Of a stretch of DNA of 64,000 nucleotides, positions 35,456 to 42,948 are shown piece by piece. The stretch is from Lentzea nigeriaca (GTDB lineage Bacteria; Actinomycetota; Actinomycetes; Mycobacteriales; Pseudonocardiaceae): contig NZ_JAFBCX010000021.1 of assembly GCF_016907955.1 (NCBI RefSeq), positions 1-64,000 on the forward strand, in the 5' to 3' direction. Numbering within the stretch: the stretch's first letter is position 1; the number at the start of each line of letters is the position of its first letter. The notes beneath the pieces were generated by a model, which was given only the letters and a program-made list of their open reading frames with translations, was not told the DNA's origin and did not search any database. The position numbers and the translations under genes are program-made.

Positions 35456-38119
35456 TCAGTCCCCCAGGGTCACGTGGATGGCTGCCAGTTGCTTGCGCAC
35501 CCGGTCCGCCTCCTCCTCGCGACCCTGCTGCTCGAGCAGGTCCAGAGCCTGCTGCCACACCTCCGCCGCCCGGTCGAGCTGTTCGAGCGCCAGGTGCGGG
35601 TCGCCGAGGCCCACGAGCACCGTCGCGGTGGTGTAGTCGTCGTTCTCGGCCCGGTACAGCTCGGCGGCGCGTTCGTAGAGTGCGATCGACTCGGCGTGGT
35701 CGCCGACCTGGTACGCGATGCGGGCGAGCGTGTCGACGGCCGTCGCCTCGCCCTGCCGGTCGCCGAGTTCGTGGAGCATCTCCAACGCCTTGGTGGCGTG
35801 CTCGCGGCCTTGTCCGGTGTCGCCGACCTCCGCGGCGCAGTAGCCGATGTTGTTGTGCGCCAAGGCGATCAGCATCTGGTTGCCGGTGCGCCGGTAGTGC
35901 GGCAGCGCGGCCTTGGCGTGCTCGTACGCCCGGTGGTGCTCGGACCTGCTGGTCCACAGCCACGTCAGCGCGCCGTGGGCGGACGCGAGAGGCAGTGGTT
36001 CGCCTGCCTGCTCGGCCAGGGCGAGGGAGGCGTCGAGGTGGTGCTGGGCCTCGTCGAAGCGCTGGACCTGGCCGAGGCTGCTGCCCATGATCCGGTGCGC
36101 GACGACCTTCTCCTGCAGGTCGTCGGCGGCTTCGATGGCTGTCTGCCACATGGCCAGCTCGTCGTCGAGGTGGCCGCGCAGCTGGTGGTAGGCGTGCGAC
36201 ACCCTGGCCAGCAGCACGACCCGGTCGTTCCAGCCGCGCTGGGCCGCCACCTGCTGCACGGCCCTGCGGGTGGCGCGTTCGGCGTCGAACCAGGCCAGGG
36301 CGCAGGCCTTGTCACCGGCGGGGGTGATCACGGTGCCCGCGGCCGGTTCGCTGAGGTCGATCAACGGGCGGTGCGGGTCGATCAGCCGGTCGTTGGCGTG
36401 GCCGGTGTGCACGTGATGGTCGACGAGCCTGCGCAGCGCCTCGTCGGCCGGTGCGGGCATTTCGGCCGCGTACGCGCGGACGAGGTCGTGCATCCTCGCG
36501 CGGAAGCCGGCGCCGATCGAGATCAGCGAGGCCTGCTCCAGCGCGCGCAGAGTGGCTCCGGCGTCCCTTGTGGACACCCCGGCGAGGCTCGCGGCGGCTT
36601 CGAGGCTGATGTCCTCGCCCGGCGCGACGCCGAGCAGGGCGAACATCTGCCGCTGCTCGTCGGTCAACGCCCGGTACGACCAGGAGAGCACGACCGGGAG
36701 GCTGACGCTCGGGTCCGCGTCGAGCGCGCCGAGGCCGAGTTCCTCGAGCTGGCGGGCGATGGCGGCGAGCGACAGGTCCGGTTCGGTGAGTACGCGGGCG
36801 CCGACGATGCTCAACGCGAGCGGCAGCCCGCCGCACAGGTCGATCAGCCTCGCCACGGCGAGGGGTTCGGCGTTCAGCCTGGTCGTGCCGATCCTGGTGG
36901 CGAGCAACGTGCTCGCGTCCGCGTCGGCGAGCACGTCGAGACCGACGGGCTGCCTCACCAGGCCTGGCAACCGGTTGCGGCTGGTCACGAGTACCCGGCA
37001 CGTGTCGCCGCCGGGCAGGAACCCGACGACCTGGGAGGCGTCGGCCGCGTTGTCGATGACCACGAGCAGGCGCCGCCGGGCGGCGAGGCTGCGGAACAAC
37101 GCGGCCCTGGCCGGCGGGTCGGCCGGGATGGCGCCCGCGTCGAGGCCCAGCGCGTGCAGGAACCCGCGGATCGCGACGTCCGGTTCCATCGGCGTCTCGT
37201 CGGGGCTGAAGCCGCGCAGGTCGACGAACAGCTGGCCGTCCGGGAAGCGGTGCAGGTTGCGGTGCGCCCAGTGCAGGGCGAGCCACGTCTTGCCCATGCC
37301 GCCCGCGCCCGCGATCGCCGCCACACCGGTGCGCACGGCGTCGTCCAGTTCGGCCAGGTCTTCCTGCCTGCCGACGAACTGCGCCGGGGCCGACGGCAGC
37401 TGACGCGGGACCGCGGCGGGTCGATCGCAGGTGAGCAGCTGTTCGTGCAGCCGCTTGAGGTCCACGCCCGGCTCGGTGCCGAGCTCGTCGATCAGCCGGG
37501 TGCGGACGACCAGGAACTGTTCCAGGGCCTCGGAAATCCGGCCGGCCTGCGCGAGCGCCTGCAGGTGTTGTGCCGCAACGCGTTCGTCGAGGGGATGCCG
37601 CACGGCGAGCGCGGAGATCGCCGCGAGGACCTCGGGGCCCTGGCCGAGCCGCAGCCGTTCGTCGATGAGGTCGAGCTCGGCGGCGTCGCGTTCCCGAGCC
37701 AGGTGGTCGCGGGTCAGGTCGGCCCACGAGCCGCCGATCCCGGTCAACGGCTCGCCGCGCCACACGGCGAGTGCCTCGGCGAACAGGCCCTGGTCGCGGA
37801 GTTCCCTGAACCGCAGCAGGTCCACAGAGGACTCGTCGGTGGAGAGCACGTACCCGTCGGGCCTGGCCTGGAGCTCGACCCCGGTGCCCGCGAACGCCTG
37901 CCGCAGCCTGGAGAGGTAGCTGTACAGCGTCGCCCGTGCCTGCGGTGGGGGCTGATCACCCCAGACGCGGTCGATCAGCTGCGTGACCGGGACGGGCCTG
38001 TTGACGTCGATCACCAGCGCCGCGAGCACACACCGCTGCCGCGCGGGTCCCAGTTCGACGTGGCGACCTCCGACCCGCGCGGTCACCTCTCCGAGCAGGC
38101 CGATCTCCACCAGCGGCAT
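35456..38119 (-). CDS. second AfsR/SARP-family regulator with NB-ARC and TPR domains
   Basis: An 887-residue protein with the same plan as the regulator at 1781-4465: winged helix (about 1-92, LGPARQRCVLAALVIDVN, TLYSYLSRLRQAF), BTAD domain (about 95-240), NB-ARC ATPase (about 260-540, P-loop AGAGGMGKTWLAL with the lysine near 277, LLVVIDNAADASQV) and TPRs (about 630-880). ATG 38119 starts the DNA-binding domain (MPLVEIGLLGEV). It lies between the siderophore and arabinose regions, separated from the sugar permease gene upstream by 79 bases. It could control either side or an unlinked pathway; no direct-repeat binding site was recognised. Confidence 0.9.
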   Translation of the reverse strand: MPLVEIGLLGEVTARVGGRHVELGPARQRCVLAALVIDVNRPVPVTQLIDRVWGDQPPPQARATLYSYLSRLRQAFAGTGVELQARPDGYVLSTDESSVDLLRFRELRDQGLFAEALAVWRGEPLTGIGGSWADLTRDHLARERDAAELDLIDERLRLGQGPEVLAAISALAVRHPLDERVAAQHLQALAQAGRISEALEQFLVVRTRLIDELGTEPGVDLKRLHEQLLTCDRPAAVPRQLPSAPAQFVGRQEDLAELDDAVRTGVAAIAGAGGMGKTWLALHWAHRNLHRFPDGQLFVDLRGFSPDETPMEPDVAIRGFLHALGLDAGAIPADPPARAALFRSLAARRRLLVVIDNAADASQVVGFLPGGDTCRVLVTSRNRLPGLVRQPVGLDVLADADASTLLATRIGTTRLNAEPLAVARLIDLCGGLPLALSIVGARVLTEPDLSLAAIARQLEELGLGALDADPSVSLPVVLSWSYRALTDEQRQMFALLGVAPGEDISLEAAASLAGVSTRDAGATLRALEQASLISIGAGFRARMHDLVRAYAAEMPAPADEALRRLVDHHVHTGHANDRLIDPHRPLIDLSEPAAGTVITPAGDKACALAWFDAERATRRAVQQVAAQRGWNDRVVLLARVSHAYHQLRGHLDDELAMWQTAIEAADDLQEKVVAHRIMGSSLGQVQRFDEAQHHLDASLALAEQAGEPLPLASAHGALTWLWTSRSEHHRAYEHAKAALPHYRRTGNQMLIALAHNNIGYCAAEVGDTGQGREHATKALEMLHELGDRQGEATAVDTLARIAYQVGDHAESIALYERAAELYRAENDDYTTATVLVGLGDPHLALEQLDRAAEVWQQALDLLEQQGREEEADRVRKQLAAIHVTLGD

Positions 38120-38198
38120 GAGTCGAGTCTATGCCGTCGCCCAGAAGCGCCCGGCGAGCTGCCGGATGTACGTGTTCCAGCAGCTCGCCGTTGGTCGG

Positions 38199-39188
38199 TC
38201 AGGACGCGATGGCTCCCTGTCGTCGCCTGCCGCGGATCATGCCGCGCTGGACCGCGATGAAGACCAGCAGCAGCGCGCCGATCACGATCTTGGTCCACCA
38301 CGAGCTGAGCGTGCCCTGGAACGAGATCAGCGTCTGGATCGTGCCGAGCACCAGCACGCCGGCCAGCGAGCCGAGCACGTACCCGAGACCGCCCGCGAGC
38401 AGCGTGCCGCCGATGACGACCGCAGCGATCGCGTCGAGCTCCATGCCGACGGCGTGCAGGCCGTAGCCGGACAGCATGTAGAGGCTGAACAGCAGGCCTC
38501 CCAGCGCCGAGCAGAATCCGCTGATCACGTACACGCCGACCTTCGTGCGCGCGGTCGGCAGACCCATCAGCAACGCCGACTGCTCGTTGCCGCCCACCGC
38601 GTAGACCGTCCGGCCGAACCGGGTGCGGTGCAGCACGTACAGGGCGACCAGCACGACCACGAGCGCGATCACCACGTTGTAGGTGATGGTGACGCCACCG
38701 GGCAGTTCGATGACCGCCGTGGCGACGTCGCGGAACGTGGTGTCCTTGATGGACACCGACTCCACGCTGATCAGGAAGCACAGGCCGCGTGCCAGGAACA
38801 TGCCGGCGAGCGTCACGATGAACGGCTGGATGTCGAACTTGTGGATCACCACGCCCATCACCAGGCCGAGCGTCGACCCGATGAGCAGCACGGCGATGAT
38901 GACCAGCGGGACCGGCCAGCCCGCGCGCAGGCCCGCCGCCGTGACCATTGTGGACAGTGCGACGACCGAGCCGACGGACAGGTCGATGCCGCCGCTGAGG
39001 ATCACGAACGTCATCCCGGCCGCGAGCACGATCAGGAACGCGTTGTCGATGAACAGGTTCGCGATGACCTGCCCGGACGCGAAACCGTCGTAGCGGATGG
39101 AGCCGGCGCCGAACGTCAGCACGAACAGCACCACCGTCGCGAGGACGGGCAGGAACCGCGCGGGCAGCCTGGTGGTGAGAGCGGTCAT
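38199..39188 (-). CDS. yjfF: sugar ABC permease (YjfF-like)
   Basis: A 329-residue permease of the ribose/galactofuranose class with about nine to ten membrane helices. FVILSGGIDLSVGSVVALSTM, LAGMFLARGLCFLIS, VYAVGGNEQSALLMGLP and VVIGGTLLAGGLGYVLGS are characteristic, and the GGNEQSALLMGLP loop points to the YjfF branch, the second permease of the YtfQRT-YjfF furanose importer. ATG 39188 overlaps the preceding permease stop (ATGA). With the arabinose genes across the divergent promoter, L-arabinofuranose is the likely cargo, though galactofuranose is possible. Confidence 0.92.
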   Translation of the reverse strand: MTALTTRLPARFLPVLATVVLFVLTFGAGSIRYDGFASGQVIANLFIDNAFLIVLAAGMTFVILSGGIDLSVGSVVALSTMVTAAGLRAGWPVPLVIIAVLLIGSTLGLVMGVVIHKFDIQPFIVTLAGMFLARGLCFLISVESVSIKDTTFRDVATAVIELPGGVTITYNVVIALVVVLVALYVLHRTRFGRTVYAVGGNEQSALLMGLPTARTKVGVYVISGFCSALGGLLFSLYMLSGYGLHAVGMELDAIAAVVIGGTLLAGGLGYVLGSLAGVLVLGTIQTLISFQGTLSSWWTKIVIGALLLVFIAVQRGMIRGRRRQGAIAS

Positions 39189-40165
39189 GACACGGCCACC
39201 TTCCGGAAGCTCAGGGCTGCGCGGGCCTTAGGTGACTGGATCAGGCACACGGTGATGACGACGACCGCCTTGAACACCAGCGTGACCTCCGCCGCCACGC
39301 CGATCGTGTAGACGGTCGTGGTGAGGGTCTGGATGATCAGGGAGCCGAGCAGCGTGCCGGTGAGCGAGTACCGGCCGCCCGCGAGCGACGTGCCGCCGAT
39401 GACCACCGCGAGGATCGCGTCCATCTCGATCCACAGGCCGTTGCTGTTGGCGTCGGCGGCGCTCACGTTCGAGCTGATCATCAGACCGGCGATGCCCGCG
39501 CACACCGCGGCGAACACGTAGACCGTCCAGATGATCGTCCGGGAGCGGACGCCGGCGAGGCGTGAGGCCTCCGGGTTGACGCCGACCGCCTCGATCAGCA
39601 TGCCCAGCGCGGTCTTGCGCGTGGTGAGCGCCACCAGGCCGAGGACGGCGAGGCTGATCAGGATGGAGACCGGCAGGACCACGAACCCCGCGCCCACCTG
39701 CCGGTAGGCGTCGTTGTTCACGGTGATGATCTGGCCCTCGGTCACCAGCATGGCGATGCCGCGGCCCGCGGTCATCAGCACCAGCGTGGCGATGATCGGC
39801 TGAATGCCGAGTCCCGCCACCAGGAAACCGTTCCACAGGCCCAGCACCGCGCAGAGCACGAGCGCGATCGCCATGCCCGCCAGCGCCGTGCCGACGTCCG
39901 GCGACGTTCCGATGTGGACACACGTGACGGCGGCGGCGATGGCCGCGACCGCGCCGACGGACAGGTCGATACCGCGGGTGGCGATGACCAGCGTCATGCC
40001 GATCGCGATGAGCAGCGTCGGCGCGCCGTTCTTGAGCACGTCGACCAGACCGCCGTAGAGATGGCCGTCCTGGATGCGCAACGCGAAGAACGACGGCGTG
40101 ACGACGAGGTTGAGCAGCAACAGCGCGATCAGCGCCAGGATCGGCCAGAGCAGACGGTTCTTCAC
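39185..40165 (-). CDS. ytfT: sugar ABC permease (YtfT-like)
   Basis: A 326-residue permease partner of YjfF. It starts GTG 40165 (VKNRLLWPILALIALLLLNL) inside the ATPase gene stop (GTGA overlap). Typical stretches are GMTLVIATRGIDLSVGAVAAI, TLVLMTAGRGIAMLVTEGQ, GVNPEASRLAGV and VVIGGTSLAGGRYSLTGT. About ten hydrophobic helices. It would form the membrane channel together with the 38199-39188 product and be driven by the double-headed ATPase encoded just upstream. The longer open frame upstream lies within the ATPase gene and is not part of this protein. Confidence 0.92.
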   Translation of the reverse strand: MKNRLLWPILALIALLLLNLVVTPSFFALRIQDGHLYGGLVDVLKNGAPTLLIAIGMTLVIATRGIDLSVGAVAAIAAAVTCVHIGTSPDVGTALAGMAIALVLCAVLGLWNGFLVAGLGIQPIIATLVLMTAGRGIAMLVTEGQIITVNNDAYRQVGAGFVVLPVSILISLAVLGLVALTTRKTALGMLIEAVGVNPEASRLAGVRSRTIIWTVYVFAAVCAGIAGLMISSNVSAADANSNGLWIEMDAILAVVIGGTSLAGGRYSLTGTLLGSLIIQTLTTTVYTIGVAAEVTLVFKAVVVITVCLIQSPKARAALSFRKVAVS

Positions 40166-41691
40166 GACGCCACCTCCTCCGGCACCGGCTCGCCCGCGAT
40201 CAGCTCGACGACCTGGTCGATGGTCGAGCCGCCGTCCAGTTCTGCGATCTTGTGCCGATCCCTCAGCACCACGATCCGGTCGGCGATGCGCACGACCTCC
40301 TCCAACTCCGCCGAGATGAACAGCACCGCCGTGCCCTCGGCCGCGAGAGTGGTGACGAGCTGCTGGATCTGCGCCTTCGCGCCGATGTCGATGCCGCGCG
40401 TCGGCTCGTCGAGGATCAGCAGCCGCGGTTCGGTGACGAGCCAGCGGGCCAGCAACACCTTCTGCTGGTTGCCGCCGGACAGCGTGCGCACCAGCGCGTC
40501 CGGGTTGGCCGGCCGGATGTCCAGCGCCGCGAGGTACTTCTCGACGAGGGAGTCCTTGACCTTGCGCGACACCGGACGGCTCCACCCGCGTGCCGCCTGC
40601 ATGGCGAGCACCAGGTTGTCGCGGATCGACAGGTCCGCGACGAGACCTTCGCCCTTGCGGTCCTCCGAGCAGAACGCGATCCCTGCGGCGATCGCCGACC
40701 GCGGTCCGCGCAGGTGCAGCGGCGTGCCGTCGACGATCAGCTTGCCGGAGTCGGCGCGGTCGGCACCGAACAGCAGCCGCGCGAGCTCGGTGCGGCCGGA
40801 TCCCAGCAGCCCCGCCAGGCCGACCACCTCGCCGGCGCGGATGTCGAGGTCGAACGGGGCGATCGCGCCGCGGCGGCCGAGGCCCTCCGCGCGCACGAGC
40901 ACCGGGCCGGACACGGAGTGGCGTTCGCTCGCGTCCTCGATGGCCTCCAGCGTGCCCAGTTCGCGGCCGATCATCTTCGAGATCAGTTCGCGGCGTTCCA
41001 GTTCGGACGTGAGGTGCTCGCCGACGAGGGTTCCGTTGCGCAGCACCGTCATCCGGTCGGAGATCTCGTAGATCTGGTCGAGGAAGTGCGACACGAAGAG
41101 GATCGCCACGCCCTCGTCGCGCAGCACCCGCATGATCCGGAACAGCTCGGCGACCTCACCGGCGTCCAGGCTGGACGTCGGTTCGTCGAGCACGAGCACC
41201 CGGCAGTCGACCGCGATGGCGCGGGCGATCGCGACGAGTTGCTGTACGGCGATGGGATGGGTTTCCAGCACGGACGCGGGGTCGATGTGCACGCCGATGC
41301 GCGCCAGCACCTCCGCGGCCCGCTTGCGCATCGCGGGGAAGTCGATTCCCCCGAACTTGCGGGGTTCACGGCCCAGCAGGATGTTCTCCGCGACCGTGAG
41401 GTTCGCGCAGAGGTTGACCTCCTGGTAGACCGTGCTGATTCCGGCCTGCTGCGCCTGGCCGGGGGAGGAGAACGCGACGGACTCGCCCGCCAGCAGCACT
41501 GAGCCGCTGTCCGGGGTGTGCACGCCCGTCAGCGTCTTGATCAGGGTGGACTTTCCGGCGCCGTTCTCGCCCATGAGAGCGTGCACTTCACCGGGGAACA
41601 GCCGGAAGTCGACGTCCTGCAACGCCTTCACGCCAGGAAATGCGAGGCTGATGCCCCGCATTTCGACAACCGGCGGCGGTGACTCTGTCAT
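40162..41691 (-). CDS. ytfR: sugar ABC ATPase with two nucleotide-binding domains (YtfR-like)
   Basis: A 509-residue ATPase made of two fused nucleotide-binding domains, as in all ribose-class importers. Domain 1: Walker A LMGENGAGKSTLIKTL and Walker B CRVLVLDEPTSSLDAGE. Domain 2: a divergent Walker A (GLAGLLGSGRTELARLLFG, with Arg in place of the lysine, normal for this class), signature TLSGGNQQKVLLARWL and Walker B LLILDEPTRGIDIGAK. ATG 41691 lies 78 bases after the binding-protein stop, beyond a strong hairpin. It powers sugar uptake through the two downstream permeases. Confidence 0.95.
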   Translation of the reverse strand: MTESPPPVVEMRGISLAFPGVKALQDVDFRLFPGEVHALMGENGAGKSTLIKTLTGVHTPDSGSVLLAGESVAFSSPGQAQQAGISTVYQEVNLCANLTVAENILLGREPRKFGGIDFPAMRKRAAEVLARIGVHIDPASVLETHPIAVQQLVAIARAIAVDCRVLVLDEPTSSLDAGEVAELFRIMRVLRDEGVAILFVSHFLDQIYEISDRMTVLRNGTLVGEHLTSELERRELISKMIGRELGTLEAIEDASERHSVSGPVLVRAEGLGRRGAIAPFDLDIRAGEVVGLAGLLGSGRTELARLLFGADRADSGKLIVDGTPLHLRGPRSAIAAGIAFCSEDRKGEGLVADLSIRDNLVLAMQAARGWSRPVSRKVKDSLVEKYLAALDIRPANPDALVRTLSGGNQQKVLLARWLVTEPRLLILDEPTRGIDIGAKAQIQQLVTTLAAEGTAVLFISAELEEVVRIADRIVVLRDRHKIAELDGGSTIDQVVELIAGEPVPEEVAS

Positions 41692-41715
41692 AGCGGGAGC
41701 CTTCGTCGCTGGGGT

Positions 41716-41758
41716 GCGGGACCCGCCGCCGGATGTGTGAGAGAACGGCGGGTCCCGC
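41716..41758. terminator. intercistronic stem-loop between binding-protein and ATPase genes
   Basis: GCGGGACCCGCCG (41716-41728) pairs perfectly with CGGCGGGTCCCGC (41746-41758) over a 17-base loop. No U-run follows on the minus strand. Such hairpins after the binding-protein gene commonly give partial termination or protect the upstream mRNA, so that more binding protein is made than membrane components. Confidence 0.65.
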
Positions 41759-41769
41759 AGACTGTGGGA

Positions 41770-42747
41770 TCAGTACTGGCGCTGGGGGAGCGCGGCCTTC
41801 GCCTGCTCCTGCGTGAACGTGCCCTCGACGGTCACGACCCTCGGCGGCACCTCCTCGCCCTTGACGACCTTCTTGGCCAGCTCCATCAACTGCTTGCCCA
41901 GCAACGGGTTGCACTCGACGATGTAGTTGATCTCACCGTTGGCGAGCGCCGTCATGCCGTCCTTCACCGCGTCCACGGTGATGATCTTGATGTCCTTGCC
42001 GGGCACCTTGCCGGCGGCCTTGATCGCCTCGATCGCGCCCAGGCCCATGTCGTCGTTGTGCGCGTAGACAACGTCGATCTTCGGCTGGGACTTGAGGAAG
42101 GCTTCCATGACCTGCTTGCCGCCGGAGCGGGTGAAGTCACCGGTCTGCGAGGCCACGATCTTGATGTCAGGCTTCGCGGCGATCTTCTCCTCGAAGCCCT
42201 TCTTGCGGTCGATCGCGGGCGCCGCACCGGTGGTGCCCTGCAGTTCCACGACGTTCGTCGGGCCGCTGGCGTTCTGGACCAGCCAGTCGCCGGCCTTCTT
42301 GCCCTCTTCGACGAAGTCCGAGCCGAGGAACGTCTTGTACAGCGACTTGTCGTCCGAGTCGATCGCGCGGTCGGTGAGGATCACCGGGATGTTCGCGCGC
42401 TTGGCCTCGAGCAGGACGGTGTCCCAGCCGGTCTCGACGACCGGGCTGAACGCGATCACCTTGACCTTCTGCTGGATGTACGACCGGATCGCCTTGATCT
42501 GGTTCTCCTGCTTCTGCTGAGCGTCGGAGAACTTCAGGTCGATCCCGGCGGCCTTGGCCTCGTCCTGGATCGACTTGGTGTTCGCGGTGCGCCAGCCGCT
42601 CTCGGCGCCCACCTGGGCGAAGCCCATCGTGATGGTGTCGCCGGACGCGTTGGTGCCGTTGTTGCCGGCACCGCCAGAACCAGAGCCGCACGCTGTCAGC
42701 GCGCACAGCGCGATCACGCTGGCGGCTGTCGTGATCTTCTTCAGCAC
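41770..42747 (-). CDS. ytfQ: sugar-binding lipoprotein (YtfQ-like)
   Basis: A 325-residue substrate-binding lipoprotein, first gene of the importer operon. Signal MLKKITTAASVIALCALTAC with the lipobox cysteine at 20, then a Gly/Ser/Asn linker. The mature part is a type-I sugar-binding protein: TITMGFAQVGAESGWRTANT, YIQQKVKVIAFSPVVETGWD, VILTDRAIDS, VYAHNDDMGLGAIEAIKAAG and KIITVDAVKDGM. AQVGAESGWR and NDDMGLGA are marks of the YtfQ furanose-binding group. It starts at ATG 42747 next to the divergent regulatory region holding three operator copies. Confidence 0.94.
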   Translation of the reverse strand: MLKKITTAASVIALCALTACGSGSGGAGNNGTNASGDTITMGFAQVGAESGWRTANTKSIQDEAKAAGIDLKFSDAQQKQENQIKAIRSYIQQKVKVIAFSPVVETGWDTVLLEAKRANIPVILTDRAIDSDDKSLYKTFLGSDFVEEGKKAGDWLVQNASGPTNVVELQGTTGAAPAIDRKKGFEEKIAAKPDIKIVASQTGDFTRSGGKQVMEAFLKSQPKIDVVYAHNDDMGLGAIEAIKAAGKVPGKDIKIITVDAVKDGMTALANGEINYIVECNPLLGKQLMELAKKVVKGEEVPPRVVTVEGTFTQEQAKAALPQRQY

Positions 42748-42817
42748 AGGGATTCCTCCGAGGTGACTACGGTGTCGCGGAGCCCGACCGCGTGTCCGCG
42801 GCTGTCAGGTGGACAAC

Positions 42818-42831
42818 AGTGAACGCTCACA
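42818..42831. promoter_or_regulatory. arabinose-regulon operator, copy 1
   Basis: AGTGAACGCTCACA, 71 bases before the sugar-binding lipoprotein start. It shares G2, T3, A5, C7, G8, A12 and C13 with all other copies and has the central CG typical of LacI-family operators. Confidence 0.7.
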
Positions 42832-42863
42832 TCCGTCTCGTCAAGCGTTTGACCATAACGACT

Positions 42864-42877
42864 TGTGAGCGTTGACC
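42864..42877. promoter_or_regulatory. arabinose-regulon operator, copy 2
   Basis: TGTGAGCGTTGACC in the middle of the divergent region between the importer operon and the GH51 gene. A second palindrome of different half-site, GTCAAGCGTTTGAC, lies just upstream at 42840-42853. Confidence 0.6.
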
Positions 42878-42896
42878 GTCGCTGGTCGCAGCCGTA

Positions 42897-42910
42897 TGTT
42901 AGCGCTCACT
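42897..42910. promoter_or_regulatory. arabinose-regulon operator, copy 3
   Basis: TGTTAGCGCTCACT, 38 bases before the GH51 start, in the position expected to block its promoter. Confidence 0.7.
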
Positions 42911-42948
42911 TTTGTAACTGAACTTCCAACGTCGGGAGCTCAACCCCC

